From JAFDWI01 sp964449375 (GTDB lineage Bacteria; Actinomycetota; Acidimicrobiia; Acidimicrobiales; Iamiaceae), in contig CAYVAS010000011.1 of NCBI GenBank assembly GCA_964449375.1, positions 1-55,901 on the forward strand: a stretch of 55,901 nucleotides of DNA, in the 5' to 3' direction. The notes beneath the pieces were generated by a model. The model did no database searches. It worked only from the letters and a program-made list of their open reading frames with translations, and was not told the origin of the DNA. Both the position numbers and the translations under genes were made by a program. Below, in pieces: positions 15,588-23,178 of the stretch; positions within the stretch are counted from its first letter, which is position 1; each line of letters begins with the position of its first letter.

Positions 15588-16040
15588 TCAGTCGGGCTCT
15601 CGGCGCGGCTCGATGAACGAGAAGCGTCCGTCGTCTTCGACGATGATCCAGTCCAGGTCCGCCAGGCTCCGGTAGCCGTGCTGACGGGCGGCCTCACGGA
15701 CGTCCTCGACCGACATGCGCATCGCGGCCAGGGTCTCGGGAATCAGCGTTCCCCGGCGAAGGATCACCGACGGTCGCCCGTCCAGAATCCGAGGTGCCGC
15801 AGGGAGCCGGCGTGACAGCAGCGACGCGCCCACGGCCAGGAGCCCGAAGGTCGACACCGCCAACGCGGTGCCTGTCACCGACATGTTCTCCTGGGTCACG
15901 CCCTGCTGGGCCAGGTCGCCCACCATGACCAGGACCACCAGTTCGAACGCGGTCATCTCGGCCAGCTCCCGCTTGCCCATCACCCGGAGCACGAACCAGA
16001 GGAAGAGGTAGATCACCCCTGCGCGTACGACGATCTCCAT
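15588..16040 (-). CDS. DUF421 / YetF-type membrane protein
   Basis: A 150-residue protein with two to three N-terminal membrane helices followed by the conserved cytoplasmic DUF421 domain. Family marks are R-V-M-G-K-R-E-L-A-E-M-T-A-F-E-L in the first loop, then R-I-L-D-G-R-P-S-V-I-L-R-R-G at about 83-96 and the final D-L-D-W-I-I-V-E-D-D-G-R-F-S. YetF/YcaP relatives are small stress-associated membrane proteins with no settled biochemical role. GAGGAG lies just upstream of the ATG. It follows the frameshifted gene by 12 bases and should share its promoter. Confidence 0.88.
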   Translation of the reverse strand: MEIVVRAGVIYLFLWFVLRVMGKRELAEMTAFELVVLVMVGDLAQQGVTQENMSVTGTALAVSTFGLLAVGASLLSRRLPAAPRILDGRPSVILRRGTLIPETLAAMRMSVEDVREAARQHGYRSLADLDWIIVEDDGRFSFIEPRREPD

Positions 16041-16052
16041 GTCGATCTCCTC

Positions 16053-16602
16053 TCAGGGAAGGATCCATGTGGTGAACGATGTCCGAACCTGCCGACCGGC
16101 GGCCTCGACCACGACGTCACCTTCGTGGCGCCACTGGGCACCCGGCTCGACCCGCTGATCGAACCAGACCTGGAAGGTGTCACCCTCGGGTGGAGCGAAT
16201 CGCCAACGGGTCCGTTCGGCATCCACGGTCGCCGTGTCGGGGGCGGGGTGGATTTCGTTCTCGTCGTAGGCCTGCAGGTATGCGGTCGGTAGCGACACGT
16301 CGATGAGCCCGGAGAACCCCTGGGGGTCACGGATCTCGACGGTGAGCGGCGCGGCGAGCCCCGGTCGGACGATCAGCGGATACTCGACCTCCACCTGCAG
16401 TCCCTGGTCGCCGACGCCGCTTGGACCGGTCCGAGCGCACCCCGAAGAAGCCGAACAGACCCGCCGCGACGAAGCCCACCAACAGCCACAACCCCGCCGC
16501 CCGAAGCTGCCTGCCGCGCCGCTCGCTGCGCAGGTCCACTTCGAGGCCATGCAATGTCCCGGACCGGTACTCGTCTGGGTCGTCGTGGTCGGCCACGGCC
16601 AT
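16053..16602 (-). pseudogene. Single-pass membrane protein gene with a frameshift
   Basis: From the ATG at 16602 (GGGGAG upstream) the frame gives M-A-V-A-D-H-D-D-P-D-E, a basic stretch and a membrane helix ending G-F-F-G-V-R at about 16440. It then turns into Arg-rich nonsense and stops at 16327. A second frame picks up sensible sequence from about 16425 (G-V-G-D-Q-G-L-Q-V-E-V-E-Y-P) to a stop at 16053, ending in a beta-rich extracytoplasmic domain. Removing one base in 16410-16445 restores a 182-residue protein; a run of four C at 16440-16443 is a natural spot. It is either a real frameshift or a sequencing error. The family is not recognised; it sits in a likely operon with YetF/DUF421. 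Confidence 0.7.
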
Positions 16603-16652
16603 AGCTCCCCGAACGGTCGTTGGACGTCCTGGGATCGGACGGCGACCGGACA

Positions 16653-16677
16653 CTTCCCCGGTATCGGACCTAGAACC
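16653..16677 (-). promoter_or_regulatory. SigF-like promoter of the frameshifted gene / YetF unit
   Basis: On the minus strand GGTT(C), then GGGAAG with 15 bases between GGTT and GGGAAG, 51 bases before the ATG at 16602. It has the same -10 box as the elements at 14445 and 20015. Confidence 0.45.
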
Positions 16678-16762
16678 ATCCGACGATCCGGGCACGGCGA
16701 TTGGCCCGGGTCGCCCCGGGAAGCCTTCCGGGGTGTCGACCTTCGCCGTGCCGCCAGGCTGT

Positions 16763-17404
16763 TCAGCGTCCCGGACCGTCCCAGATCGCGTCGATCACCA
16801 CGACGTCCTCGTGGTCCGCAGACACCGTGCCCCTCGCGACCTGCCGGGTCATGAGCGGGCCGAGAGGTCCGGTGTGACGGTGGGCGTCGGCGACCCGCAG
16901 GCTGTTCGCCTCCAGCGCCTCGATGGTGAGACCGTCGTCGTTGAGCGACGAGTGCAACAGCAACGCGCGTCCGCCCGGACGAAGGTGGTAGGGCAGCCCG
17001 TCGATGATGCGATCGAGCACGGCGCGCCCACCCGGTCCGCCGTCCCAGGCCTTCGACGGCGCGAAGCGGGGCAGGCGGCGGTTCGTGGTGGGCACATAGG
17101 GCGGGTTCGCGACGATCAGGTCGAAGCGGCGTCCCTGGACCGGCTCGTACAGGTCGCCTCGGTGGACTTCGACGGGAACGCCGGCCCGCCAGGCGTTGAA
17201 CTGCGTGGTCCGTGCCGCCAGCCGGCTGATGTCGATGGCGGTGGTGCGTGCTCCAGCGCGGGCCGCGGCCACCGAGATGAACCCCGACCCCACGCACAGC
17301 TCCAGGACCCGCCTACCTCCGAGTTCCTCATCCACGAGCAGGTCGCACAGCATCCGGGTGTCGGATCGGGGACGGAACACGCCGGGAGGAACGAAGGTCG
17401 TCAT
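16763..17404 (-). CDS. HemK/PrmC-like class I methyltransferase
   Basis: A 213-residue SAM-dependent methyltransferase. It has P-G-V-F-R-P-R-S-D-T at the start, the SAM loop V-L-E-L-C-V-G-S-G-F at about 33-42, T-A-I-D-I-S for the second acidic motif, and the catalytic N-P-P-Y-V-P near 100. NPPY enzymes methylate amide or amine nitrogens; HemK/PrmC modifies release-factor glutamine, but this protein lacks the N-terminal helical domain of PrmC, so another substrate is likely. Its ATG (17404-17402) overlaps by two bases the ATG of the divergent gene (17403), so the two genes are initiated from one CATG. Confidence 0.88.
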   Translation of the reverse strand: MTTFVPPGVFRPRSDTRMLCDLLVDEELGGRRVLELCVGSGFISVAAARAGARTTAIDISRLAARTTQFNAWRAGVPVEVHRGDLYEPVQGRRFDLIVANPPYVPTTNRRLPRFAPSKAWDGGPGGRAVLDRIIDGLPYHLRPGGRALLLHSSLNDDGLTIEALEANSLRVADAHRHTGPLGPLMTRQVARGTVSADHEDVVVIDAIWDGPGR

Positions 17405-18512
17405 GTCTGAGTCACTGACCCGGACGGGCCGATGTGAAACCGGGGATGGTGCTGACCTGGCGGCGCGCATCCGAGCGGCGGGTGATGCGACGATCGGCGT
17501 CGAGGAGGAGTTCATCCTGGTCGATCGGGCCGCCATGCCCGTGGCCGCGGCCCGTGACGTCGCCCGGCACGCCGGGGAGGACCCCTGTCTCCGCGTCGAG
17601 CTTCCCGACTGCCAGGTGGAGGTGGCGACCCCGCCGCGTGCATCGCTCGACGCGATCGAGGCGGATCTGCGACGGGGCCGTTCCGCGGTGCAGGCATGGT
17701 GCCCCCCGGAGACCCGGCCGATCTCGGCAGCGGTGCATCCGCAAGCGGTGGAGACGGGGGTCGCCTCGGCCCGGGCCCAGGACCTGGTGGGGCGATTCGG
17801 CTGGTTGGCCCGATCGCAGCTGCTCGCCTCGGTCCAGGTCCACGTTGCGTTGGGAGATCCCCAAGTGACCGTGGCCGTCCACGACGAGATGCGCGCGCAC
17901 CTGCCGCTCATCACCGCCCTGGCCGCCGCGGCACCGTTCCACGGCGGCCGGGACCTCGGCTTGGCCACGGTTCGACCTTTCGTGTCGGTGCTGCTGCCCC
18001 GCCAGGGCATCCCACCCGCGTTCGGCACGCTGGAGGCCTACGTGGCGGATCTGGAGTGGCTCGTCGCGTCCGGCGCTGCCGCCGACCCCACCGAATGGTG
18101 GTGGGATCTGCGGATCCACCCGCACCACGGCACGCTCGAGGTACGGGTCGCCGATGCCCAGCCCAGCGTCGGCGACGCCATGGGGGTCGTCGAGTTCGTG
18201 GTCGCGCTCGTTCGGCACCTGGGCCTCAGCGCGCGTCACGGGGATCTGGGTCCGCCTGCGCCGTCGTGGCACATCGACGAGAACCGGAGGAGCGCCGCCC
18301 GCGGCGGGCTCGATGCGCCCTTTCGGGACGCGGGTGGTCGGTGTCGGTCGGTGCGCGAGGTGCTCACCGCACTGGTCGACCGGCTCGAAGACGGCCCGAG
18401 CGGCTTGCTCGATCGCACCCGGGCGCTGATGGCCTCGCCGGTGCATGAGCGCCTCCGGGTGTTGGGCCCCCGGGACTCGGTCCGGTATCTCGCCGAGGTG
18501 TTCGCCTCGTGA
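17403..18512 (+). CDS. Glutamate-cysteine ligase family 2 (YbdK-like) enzyme
   Basis: A 369-residue carboxylate-amine ligase. The N-terminal T-I-G-V-E-E-E-F-I-L-V-D motif and the later W-D-L-R-I-H-P-H-H-G-T-L-E-V-R-V-A-D segment are diagnostic of the GCS2 family. Members have weak gamma-glutamylcysteine ligase activity or serve ergothioneine or other gamma-glutamyl pathways (EgtA is related); the true substrate here is open. GAAGG lies about seven bases before the ATG at 17403. That ATG is the first sensible start before the conserved motif and overlaps the start codon of the divergent methyltransferase. Confidence 0.85.
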   Translation: MSESLTRTGRCETGDGADLAARIRAAGDATIGVEEEFILVDRAAMPVAAARDVARHAGEDPCLRVELPDCQVEVATPPRASLDAIEADLRRGRSAVQAWCPPETRPISAAVHPQAVETGVASARAQDLVGRFGWLARSQLLASVQVHVALGDPQVTVAVHDEMRAHLPLITALAAAAPFHGGRDLGLATVRPFVSVLLPRQGIPPAFGTLEAYVADLEWLVASGAAADPTEWWWDLRIHPHHGTLEVRVADAQPSVGDAMGVVEFVVALVRHLGLSARHGDLGPPAPSWHIDENRRSAARGGLDAPFRDAGGRCRSVREVLTALVDRLEDGPSGLLDRTRALMASPVHERLRVLGPRDSVRYLAEVFAS

Positions 18513-18594
18513 GGTGATCGTTTGGTGCTGTGACCGGGGCGGGCAGTGGCGAGCCAGAAGATCCCGAGCATCGAACCCCGGAGGACGCACTGAC

Positions 18595-19548
18595 ATGATC
18601 AGGTTCGGATACACCCTCTCCAGCGAAGAACACGGGCCCGCCGATCTGGTCCGTCATGGCCGCTGGGCCGAGGAGGCGGGATTCTCGTTCGTGTCGGTGT
18701 CGGACCACTACCACCCGTGGATCTCGGACCAGGGCCACAGTCCGTTCGTCTGGTCGGTGCTGGGCGGCCTGGCGACCAGCACCGAGAAGCTGGGACTGGC
18801 CGTGGGCGTGACCTGTCCCATCATGCGGATCCACCCTGCGGTGATCGCCCACGCCGCGGCGACCCCGGCGGTGCTGGCCGAGGGGCGCTTCACGCTGGGG
18901 ATCGGCACCGGTGAAGCGCTCAACGAGCACATCACCGGGGAGCGGTGGCCACCTGCGCCGGTCCGTCTGGACATGCTGCGGGAGGCGACCGTGATCATCA
19001 GGCGCCTGCTCGGCGGCGAGACCGTGGACCATCACGGAACCCACTTCACGGTCGAGAACGCGCACCTCTTCGACCGCCCGGACGGTCCGGTCCCCATCGT
19101 GGTATCCGCCTTCGGTACTCGTGCGGCCAAGCTCGCGGCACGCATGGGCGACGGCCTGTGGACCACCTCCGCCGAGGAGGCAGCCGTCGAGGACTTCCTC
19201 GCCGCGGGGGGATCTGGTCCGCGCTACACCCAACTCACCGTGTGCTGGGACACCGATGCGGACCGATCCCGCCAGACCCTGCAGCAGCAATGGCCCAACG
19301 GGGCGATGCCCGGTCAGCTCAGCCAGGACCTGCCCACCTGGGTGCATTTCGAGCAGCTCGCGTCGGTCGCCCGTGAAGCCGGTGACGCCTCCGAAGTCCC
19401 CACCGGTCCCGATCCGGCCCCCTACCTGGAGGCCGCCCGGGCCGCCCAGGACGCGGGCTACGACCACATCTACTTCCACCAGGTGGGGCCGGACCAGCGG
19501 GGCTTTCTGGACTTCTGGCAGAAGGAGCTGCAGCCTGAGCTGGTCTGA
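18595..19548 (+). CDS. LLM-class F420-dependent oxidoreductase
   Basis: A 317-residue TIM-barrel enzyme of the bacterial luciferase-like superfamily. It has the G-Y-T-L-S-S-E-E-H and S-V-S-D-H-Y-H-P-W segments of the actinobacterial F420 glucose-6-phosphate-dehydrogenase-related subgroup, then L-G-I-G-T-G-E-A-L-N-E-H and P-I-V-V-S-A-F-G. Length is standard. It should use coenzyme F420, with an unknown alcohol or aldehyde substrate. AGGA precedes the ATG at 18595. A weak GTTT-N17-GGGCAG sequence starting at 18520 might tie it to the stress sigma factor. Confidence 0.88.
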   Translation: MIRFGYTLSSEEHGPADLVRHGRWAEEAGFSFVSVSDHYHPWISDQGHSPFVWSVLGGLATSTEKLGLAVGVTCPIMRIHPAVIAHAAATPAVLAEGRFTLGIGTGEALNEHITGERWPPAPVRLDMLREATVIIRRLLGGETVDHHGTHFTVENAHLFDRPDGPVPIVVSAFGTRAAKLAARMGDGLWTTSAEEAAVEDFLAAGGSGPRYTQLTVCWDTDADRSRQTLQQQWPNGAMPGQLSQDLPTWVHFEQLASVAREAGDASEVPTGPDPAPYLEAARAAQDAGYDHIYFHQVGPDQRGFLDFWQKELQPELV

Positions 19549-19609
19549 CGGCGGCCTGTCCCGATGCCGGGTCGAGGCGGTCCGGGCCGCCGATCCCGGA
19601 CCCGCCGCG

Positions 19610-19879
19610 TCAGTGATTTCTGAGGGCGTCCACCAGTTCGGACTTGTTCATCTTCGAACGACCCTCGATGCCGACCTCTCGGGCCCGGTCGAGAAGTTCC
19701 TCCTTGGTCCGGTCCTCGTAGGCCTCGCCCTTGCCGCCCCGGCGTCCCACCTCGGAGCGACCCTCGCTGGCCGACTGGTTGGCGATCCGCGCGGCCTTCT
19801 CCTTGCTCGCTCCTTCGTCGCGGAGCGCTTCGTACTGTTCGGGGTCCTTCACCCCGGGTCCGTGCTTGCTACCTGGCAT
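19610..19879 (-). CDS. Small Rho_N-like stress-type protein (DUF7218-like)
   Basis: An 89-residue, highly charged protein. The N-terminal part (P-G-S-K-H-G-P-G-V-K-D-P-E-Q-Y-E-A-L) and the centre (K-E-K-A-A-R-I-A-N-Q, then G-R-R-G-G-K-G) resemble small actinobacterial stress proteins. The last 40 residues (T-K-E-E-L-L-D-R-A-R-E-V-G-I-E-G-R-S-K-M-N-K-S-E-L) form a Rho-termination-factor N-like SAP helix hairpin that may bind nucleic acid. GGGAG lies before the ATG. Upstream, GATT-N16-GGGTAG (minus strand, 19943-19968) is a loose match to the SigF-type promoters nearby. Confidence 0.8.
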   Translation of the reverse strand: MPGSKHGPGVKDPEQYEALRDEGASKEKAARIANQSASEGRSEVGRRGGKGEAYEDRTKEELLDRAREVGIEGRSKMNKSELVDALRNH

Positions 19880-19995
19880 GGGCTGCTCCCATCTCGAGTC
19901 GATCAGGACACGTCTCGCCGTCGGCGGACGTCGTTCGCGCGACTACCCGGGCTCCGGGTCCTTCAATCGACCGGCTCGAAGTGCGATGCGCCAGC

Positions 19996-20020
19996 GTTTG
20001 CGAGCTTCGGGGCCGGGAAG
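19996..20020 (+). promoter_or_regulatory. SigF-like promoter (GTTT-N15-GGGAAG)
   Basis: GTTT at 19996, 15 bases, GGGAAG at 20015, about 60 bases before the ATG at 20081. The boxes and spacing are identical to those at 14426-14450. Confidence 0.5.
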
Positions 20021-20080
20021 TTCCCGTCGAGACCGCCGCAGACCCCCGAGGCGGCCCCCCGGATCCGGAGCAGGAGAGCC

Positions 20081-20674
20081 ATGTCCCAGAACGCCGACAG
20101 CAAGCCGCTCGACGGCAAGCGCATCGCCTTCGTCGCCACCGACGGCGTCGAGGCGGTCGAGCTGACCGAACCGTGGAAAGCCCTCACCGAGGCCGGTGCC
20201 ATCCCGACGCTGATCTCGGTCGAGGCCGGTCGGATCCAGGGCTACGACGGCCACGAACCCGGTGAGGCCTTCGAGGTCGACGCGACCGTCCTGCACACCC
20301 ACGCCCAGGACCACGACGCGGTCGTCCTGCCCGGCGGCGTCGCCAATCCCGACCGGCTCAGGACCGACGAACACGTGCTGGACTTCGTGCGGCAGGCCAC
20401 CGAGCAGGGCACACCCGTGGCCGTGATCTGCCACGGTCCCTGGACGCTGATCAGCGCCGGCGTGGTGAGGGGACGCCAGATGACGTCGTGGCCGAGCCTG
20501 CGTGACGATCTGGTCAACGCGGGGGCCGACTGGGTGGACGCCGAGGTCGTCGTGGACGACAACGGTCCGGGACTGCTGATCTCCAGCCGCGGTCCCGACG
20601 ACCTGGATGCCTTCAACGTCACGATCGTCGAGCGGTTCAGAACCGGCGTCGCGTCATCGACGGGCACCGACTGA
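20081..20674 (+). CDS. DJ-1/PfpI family protein
   Basis: A 197-residue class I glutamine-amidotransferase-like protein. F-V-A-T-D-G-V-E-A-V-E-L starts the domain (conserved Glu), A-V-V-L-P-G-G-V-A-N-P is the oxyanion strand, and V-A-V-I-C-H-G-P-W carries the nucleophile Cys followed by His, as in PfpI/YhbO deglycase- or hydrolase-type proteins. These act in protection against reactive carbonyls and other stress, although their exact chemistry is debated. CAGGAG precedes the ATG. The SigF-like promoter upstream and a hairpin with a T-run downstream define a single-gene unit. Confidence 0.9.
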   Translation: MSQNADSKPLDGKRIAFVATDGVEAVELTEPWKALTEAGAIPTLISVEAGRIQGYDGHEPGEAFEVDATVLHTHAQDHDAVVLPGGVANPDRLRTDEHVLDFVRQATEQGTPVAVICHGPWTLISAGVVRGRQMTSWPSLRDDLVNAGADWVDAEVVVDDNGPGLLISSRGPDDLDAFNVTIVERFRTGVASSTGTD

Positions 20675-20716
20675 ACTGTGTACCCCCGACAACCGCCGTT
20701 CTCGCCTGCTGCTGAT

Positions 20717-20746
20717 CCCCAGAAACCGGCTCTGACCTGGGGTTTT
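20717..20746 (+). terminator. Intrinsic terminator after the PfpI gene
   Basis: CCCCAG (20717-20722) and CTGGGG (20737-20742) form a six-pair stem, followed directly by TTTT. The loop is long (14 bases), so strength is uncertain. Confidence 0.45.
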
Positions 20747-20751
20747 CGTGG

Positions 20752-20825
20752 TGGGCGTACCAGGACTCGAACCTGGGACCTCTGCCGTGTGAAGGCAGCG
20801 CTCTAACCATCTGAGCCATACGCCC
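20752..20825 (-). tRNA. tRNA-Val (anticodon CAC)
   Basis: A 74-base cloverleaf on the minus strand. The acceptor stem is GGGCGTA/TACGCCC with discriminator A. The D-arm is closed by GCTC/GAGC, the anticodon stem is CTGCC/GGCAG with loop TTCACAC, and the T-arm is CCAGG-TTCGAGT-CCTGG. The anticodon is CAC, reading GUG. CCA is not encoded. All stems pair fully. Confidence 0.95.
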
Positions 20826-20888
20826 GCGGGACTCCGACGATAGCGCACGCGCTGGAGATGCCACCGATCAGGGGGCCCCGGCGAACGG

Positions 20889-20894
20889 TAGCGT
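20889..20894 (+). promoter_or_regulatory. Leaderless -10 element of the kinase gene
   Basis: TAGCGT, six bases before the ATG at 20901. No Shine-Dalgarno is present. Confidence 0.45.
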
Positions 20895-20900
20895 ACGGCG

Positions 20901-21629
20901 ATGTCCGACCCCGGCCCACTGCTCGCCTCGGGACGGGACGCCGACGTGTACGCGCTCGGCGATCACGCGGTCCTGCGTCGTAGCCGTGGCCGGCGTTCCC
21001 AACAGCACGAAGCCGACGTCATGCGCCTCGCCCGCGCCGCGGGCTACCCCGTTCCCGCCGTGCTCGACCTGCGCGACGACGGGCGGGACCTGATCCTGGA
21101 GCGCATCGAGGGCCCCACGCTGCTCGCCGACCTCGTCGCCCACCCCTGGCGGGTCCATCGTGTCGCGGACCTGCTCGCCGAATTGCTGCGCGACCTGCAC
21201 ACGATCACCGTAACCCCGGCGTCCGGGCCGTCGGACCACGGGAGCCGCACGCTCACGCCGGCCAGGACCGGGGCGGGCGACTCCCTGGTGCACCTGGACC
21301 TGCATCCGCTGAACGTGCTGGCCTCGGCCCGCGGGCCCGTGGTGATCGACTGGACCAACGCCGGCGCGGGCGAGGCCGAGGCCGACGTCGCGGTCACCTG
21401 GCTGGTCCTGCACGCGTCGAATCCGCCCGACGGCCGCCTCCTCGGGGCGCTGGCCCGGGTGCTGCGTCAGCGGCTTCTCTCCCGGCTGCTGCGCGGGTTC
21501 GACCTCGATGCGGTGCGCCGGCACCTCGACGCCGCAGCCGCCTGGAAGCTCACCGACCCCAACGTCGATCCCGCCGAGGCCGAGCGCATGCGCCGACTCC
21601 TCGACCGCGAAGGACTCGATCCGACCTGA
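20901..21629 (+). CDS. Aminoglycoside-phosphotransferase-fold small kinase
   Basis: A 242-residue protein of the APH/choline-kinase fold. The catalytic loop V-H-L-D-L-H-P-L-N-V-L supplies the Asp base and Asn, and V-I-D-W-T-N replaces the DFG motif with the D-W typical of APH enzymes. The N-lobe is short: G-R-D-A-D-V-Y-A-L is the nucleotide loop, and R-R-S at about 26-28 replaces the usual Lys region, so the ATP-anchoring lysine is not obvious. The substrate is unknown; there is no reason to assume antibiotic resistance. Leaderless start. Confidence 0.8.
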   Translation: MSDPGPLLASGRDADVYALGDHAVLRRSRGRRSQQHEADVMRLARAAGYPVPAVLDLRDDGRDLILERIEGPTLLADLVAHPWRVHRVADLLAELLRDLHTITVTPASGPSDHGSRTLTPARTGAGDSLVHLDLHPLNVLASARGPVVIDWTNAGAGEAEADVAVTWLVLHASNPPDGRLLGALARVLRQRLLSRLLRGFDLDAVRRHLDAAAAWKLTDPNVDPAEAERMRRLLDREGLDPT

Positions 21630-21676
21630 GGCGGGGTACGTCGGCGGTCCGCTCGGGACCTCCTGGGCAGGGCTGA

Positions 21677-23155
21677 TCAGCCCGCAGTGCCCGAGGCGAC
21701 CGGGGCGCCGGCCTGGTCGTGGGCCACCACCTCGATGGTGCCCGACGTTCGCCCGGACGGGAAGGCCGCGGCGAACCAGTGGCGGCCCGGTTCGGGCCCC
21801 ACCTCGGCGAGCTCCGCCTCGGTCGATATTCCGTTCATCGTGGCCACGACCCGGACCGCCGAGTCGGGCACGTCACCCGCCACGAGGGTGGCCGAGGACC
21901 CCTCGGCATGCACCGTGGTCCCGACGTCGGCGAACCGCACACCTTCGGCGGGCACCGGTCCCAGCGGACCGCCACCCGCGCTGGCGGGACCGCCCCCCGA
22001 GGTGGTGAACCACAGATCGTTGCAATAGGCGAAGGTTCCGTCGACGACCTGGAGCGTCAGGCCCCACCGGAGGTGGTCGACCACACCCGACAGCGTGGCC
22101 CACCGACCCTCGACGCCACGCACTCCTTCACACAAGTTCCGGTCACCGTCCAGCGGTGCGAGGTTCTCGGCCGCCGCAGCCAGGGCGGCGTCCACCGCGG
22201 CAGCATCGCCCGGAACCAGCGCCGCGGCCGCCTCCAACAGGGTTTCCACGTCACCTTCCGGGGGATCCGGACTCTCGAGGGTGCTGGAGATCGCGATCGT
22301 AACCTCGCCGTGTTCGACGACGTCCATCCAGCCCCGTCGCCATGTCTGGATCGGTTCACCGTCCGGTGACCAGAACGCCAGATGCGCGTACAGACGGCGA
22401 TCACCCGACCAGATCTGGAACTGTGCCACCGCCTGACCGGCGCGCATCACCACCGCCTGGGGCCAGACGTCGACCGTCGGCGACCCCTGCGTGCCAGGCG
22501 CGCTTCCCAGCGCCTCCAACCCATCAGGCAACGTGGCTGGGTCGGCCTGTGGCACAGGGTGCTGGCGAACGGTCTCGGCGATGGCCAGCACGCCCTCCCT
22601 GGTCAGCCCGTAACCGATGACAAAGGCCTCCTGGGTACACACGTCACAGGTCGGGATGGGCCACGCCGCGTACCACAGGTCTCCGTGGCGACCCACCCGA
22701 CCCTCGGTCCCCTGGATCGTCACCGCCGTGGTGGCCTCACGCGGAGCGAACGACCCCTCGATGTCGGATCCGGCCACGCGGCCGACCATCACGGCCCGCT
22801 CGGCCCAGGGTTCGGCCAGGGTCGGGTCCGCATAGAGCGTCTGGGCAGCGTCCTCCGGGCCGGGGACGGGCTGGATCTCGGCGTCCGGGGGCACCGCTCC
22901 GCGTTGCGTCAGGGCCTCGACCCGCACCCGGGCCGGCAGGTCGGGACCGGGCACATAGAGGTCTTCGGCTGGAGCCACCGCCACCCAGGGGCTCTCCTCG
23001 GCCCACATGGCCGCGACCCGGTCGGGAAGGGTCGTGGGCGTCGCGACGGATCCGGTCTCCTCACCGCATGCGACCAGGCAGCCGACGGCGACCATGGCAA
23101 TCACCAGGGCGAGCCGACGGCGACCCACCCGGACCGGTCCTGCGGCGAGGTGCAC
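21677..23155 (-). CDS. Large secreted lipoprotein, unknown function
   Basis: A 492-residue protein with a classical lipoprotein signal: basic R-V-G-R-R-R, a hydrophobic core, and lipobox L-V-A-C with Cys30. The mature part is Ala/Gly/Pro-rich and has a D-V-C-T-Q-E segment, several W-containing strands and an Ig-like ending with A-V-R-V-V-A-T-M-N-G. No known family is recognised. The GTG at 23155 is preferred because it opens the signal peptide and lies 24 bases after recD, making it the fourth gene of the recCBD operon by position. Whether it is functionally linked to DNA repair is doubtful. Confidence 0.75.
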   Translation of the reverse strand: MHLAAGPVRVGRRRLALVIAMVAVGCLVACGEETGSVATPTTLPDRVAAMWAEESPWVAVAPAEDLYVPGPDLPARVRVEALTQRGAVPPDAEIQPVPGPEDAAQTLYADPTLAEPWAERAVMVGRVAGSDIEGSFAPREATTAVTIQGTEGRVGRHGDLWYAAWPIPTCDVCTQEAFVIGYGLTREGVLAIAETVRQHPVPQADPATLPDGLEALGSAPGTQGSPTVDVWPQAVVMRAGQAVAQFQIWSGDRRLYAHLAFWSPDGEPIQTWRRGWMDVVEHGEVTIAISSTLESPDPPEGDVETLLEAAAALVPGDAAAVDAALAAAAENLAPLDGDRNLCEGVRGVEGRWATLSGVVDHLRWGLTLQVVDGTFAYCNDLWFTTSGGGPASAGGGPLGPVPAEGVRFADVGTTVHAEGSSATLVAGDVPDSAVRVVATMNGISTEAELAEVGPEPGRHWFAAAFPSGRTSGTIEVVAHDQAGAPVASGTAG

Positions 23156-23178
23156 CGTCTCGACCTTACACCTCGAGG

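Noticed and set aside
20901..21629. Aminoglycoside resistance gene
   Set aside because: The fold is shared by many metabolic kinases; nothing specific to resistance enzymes or a mobile context is seen.
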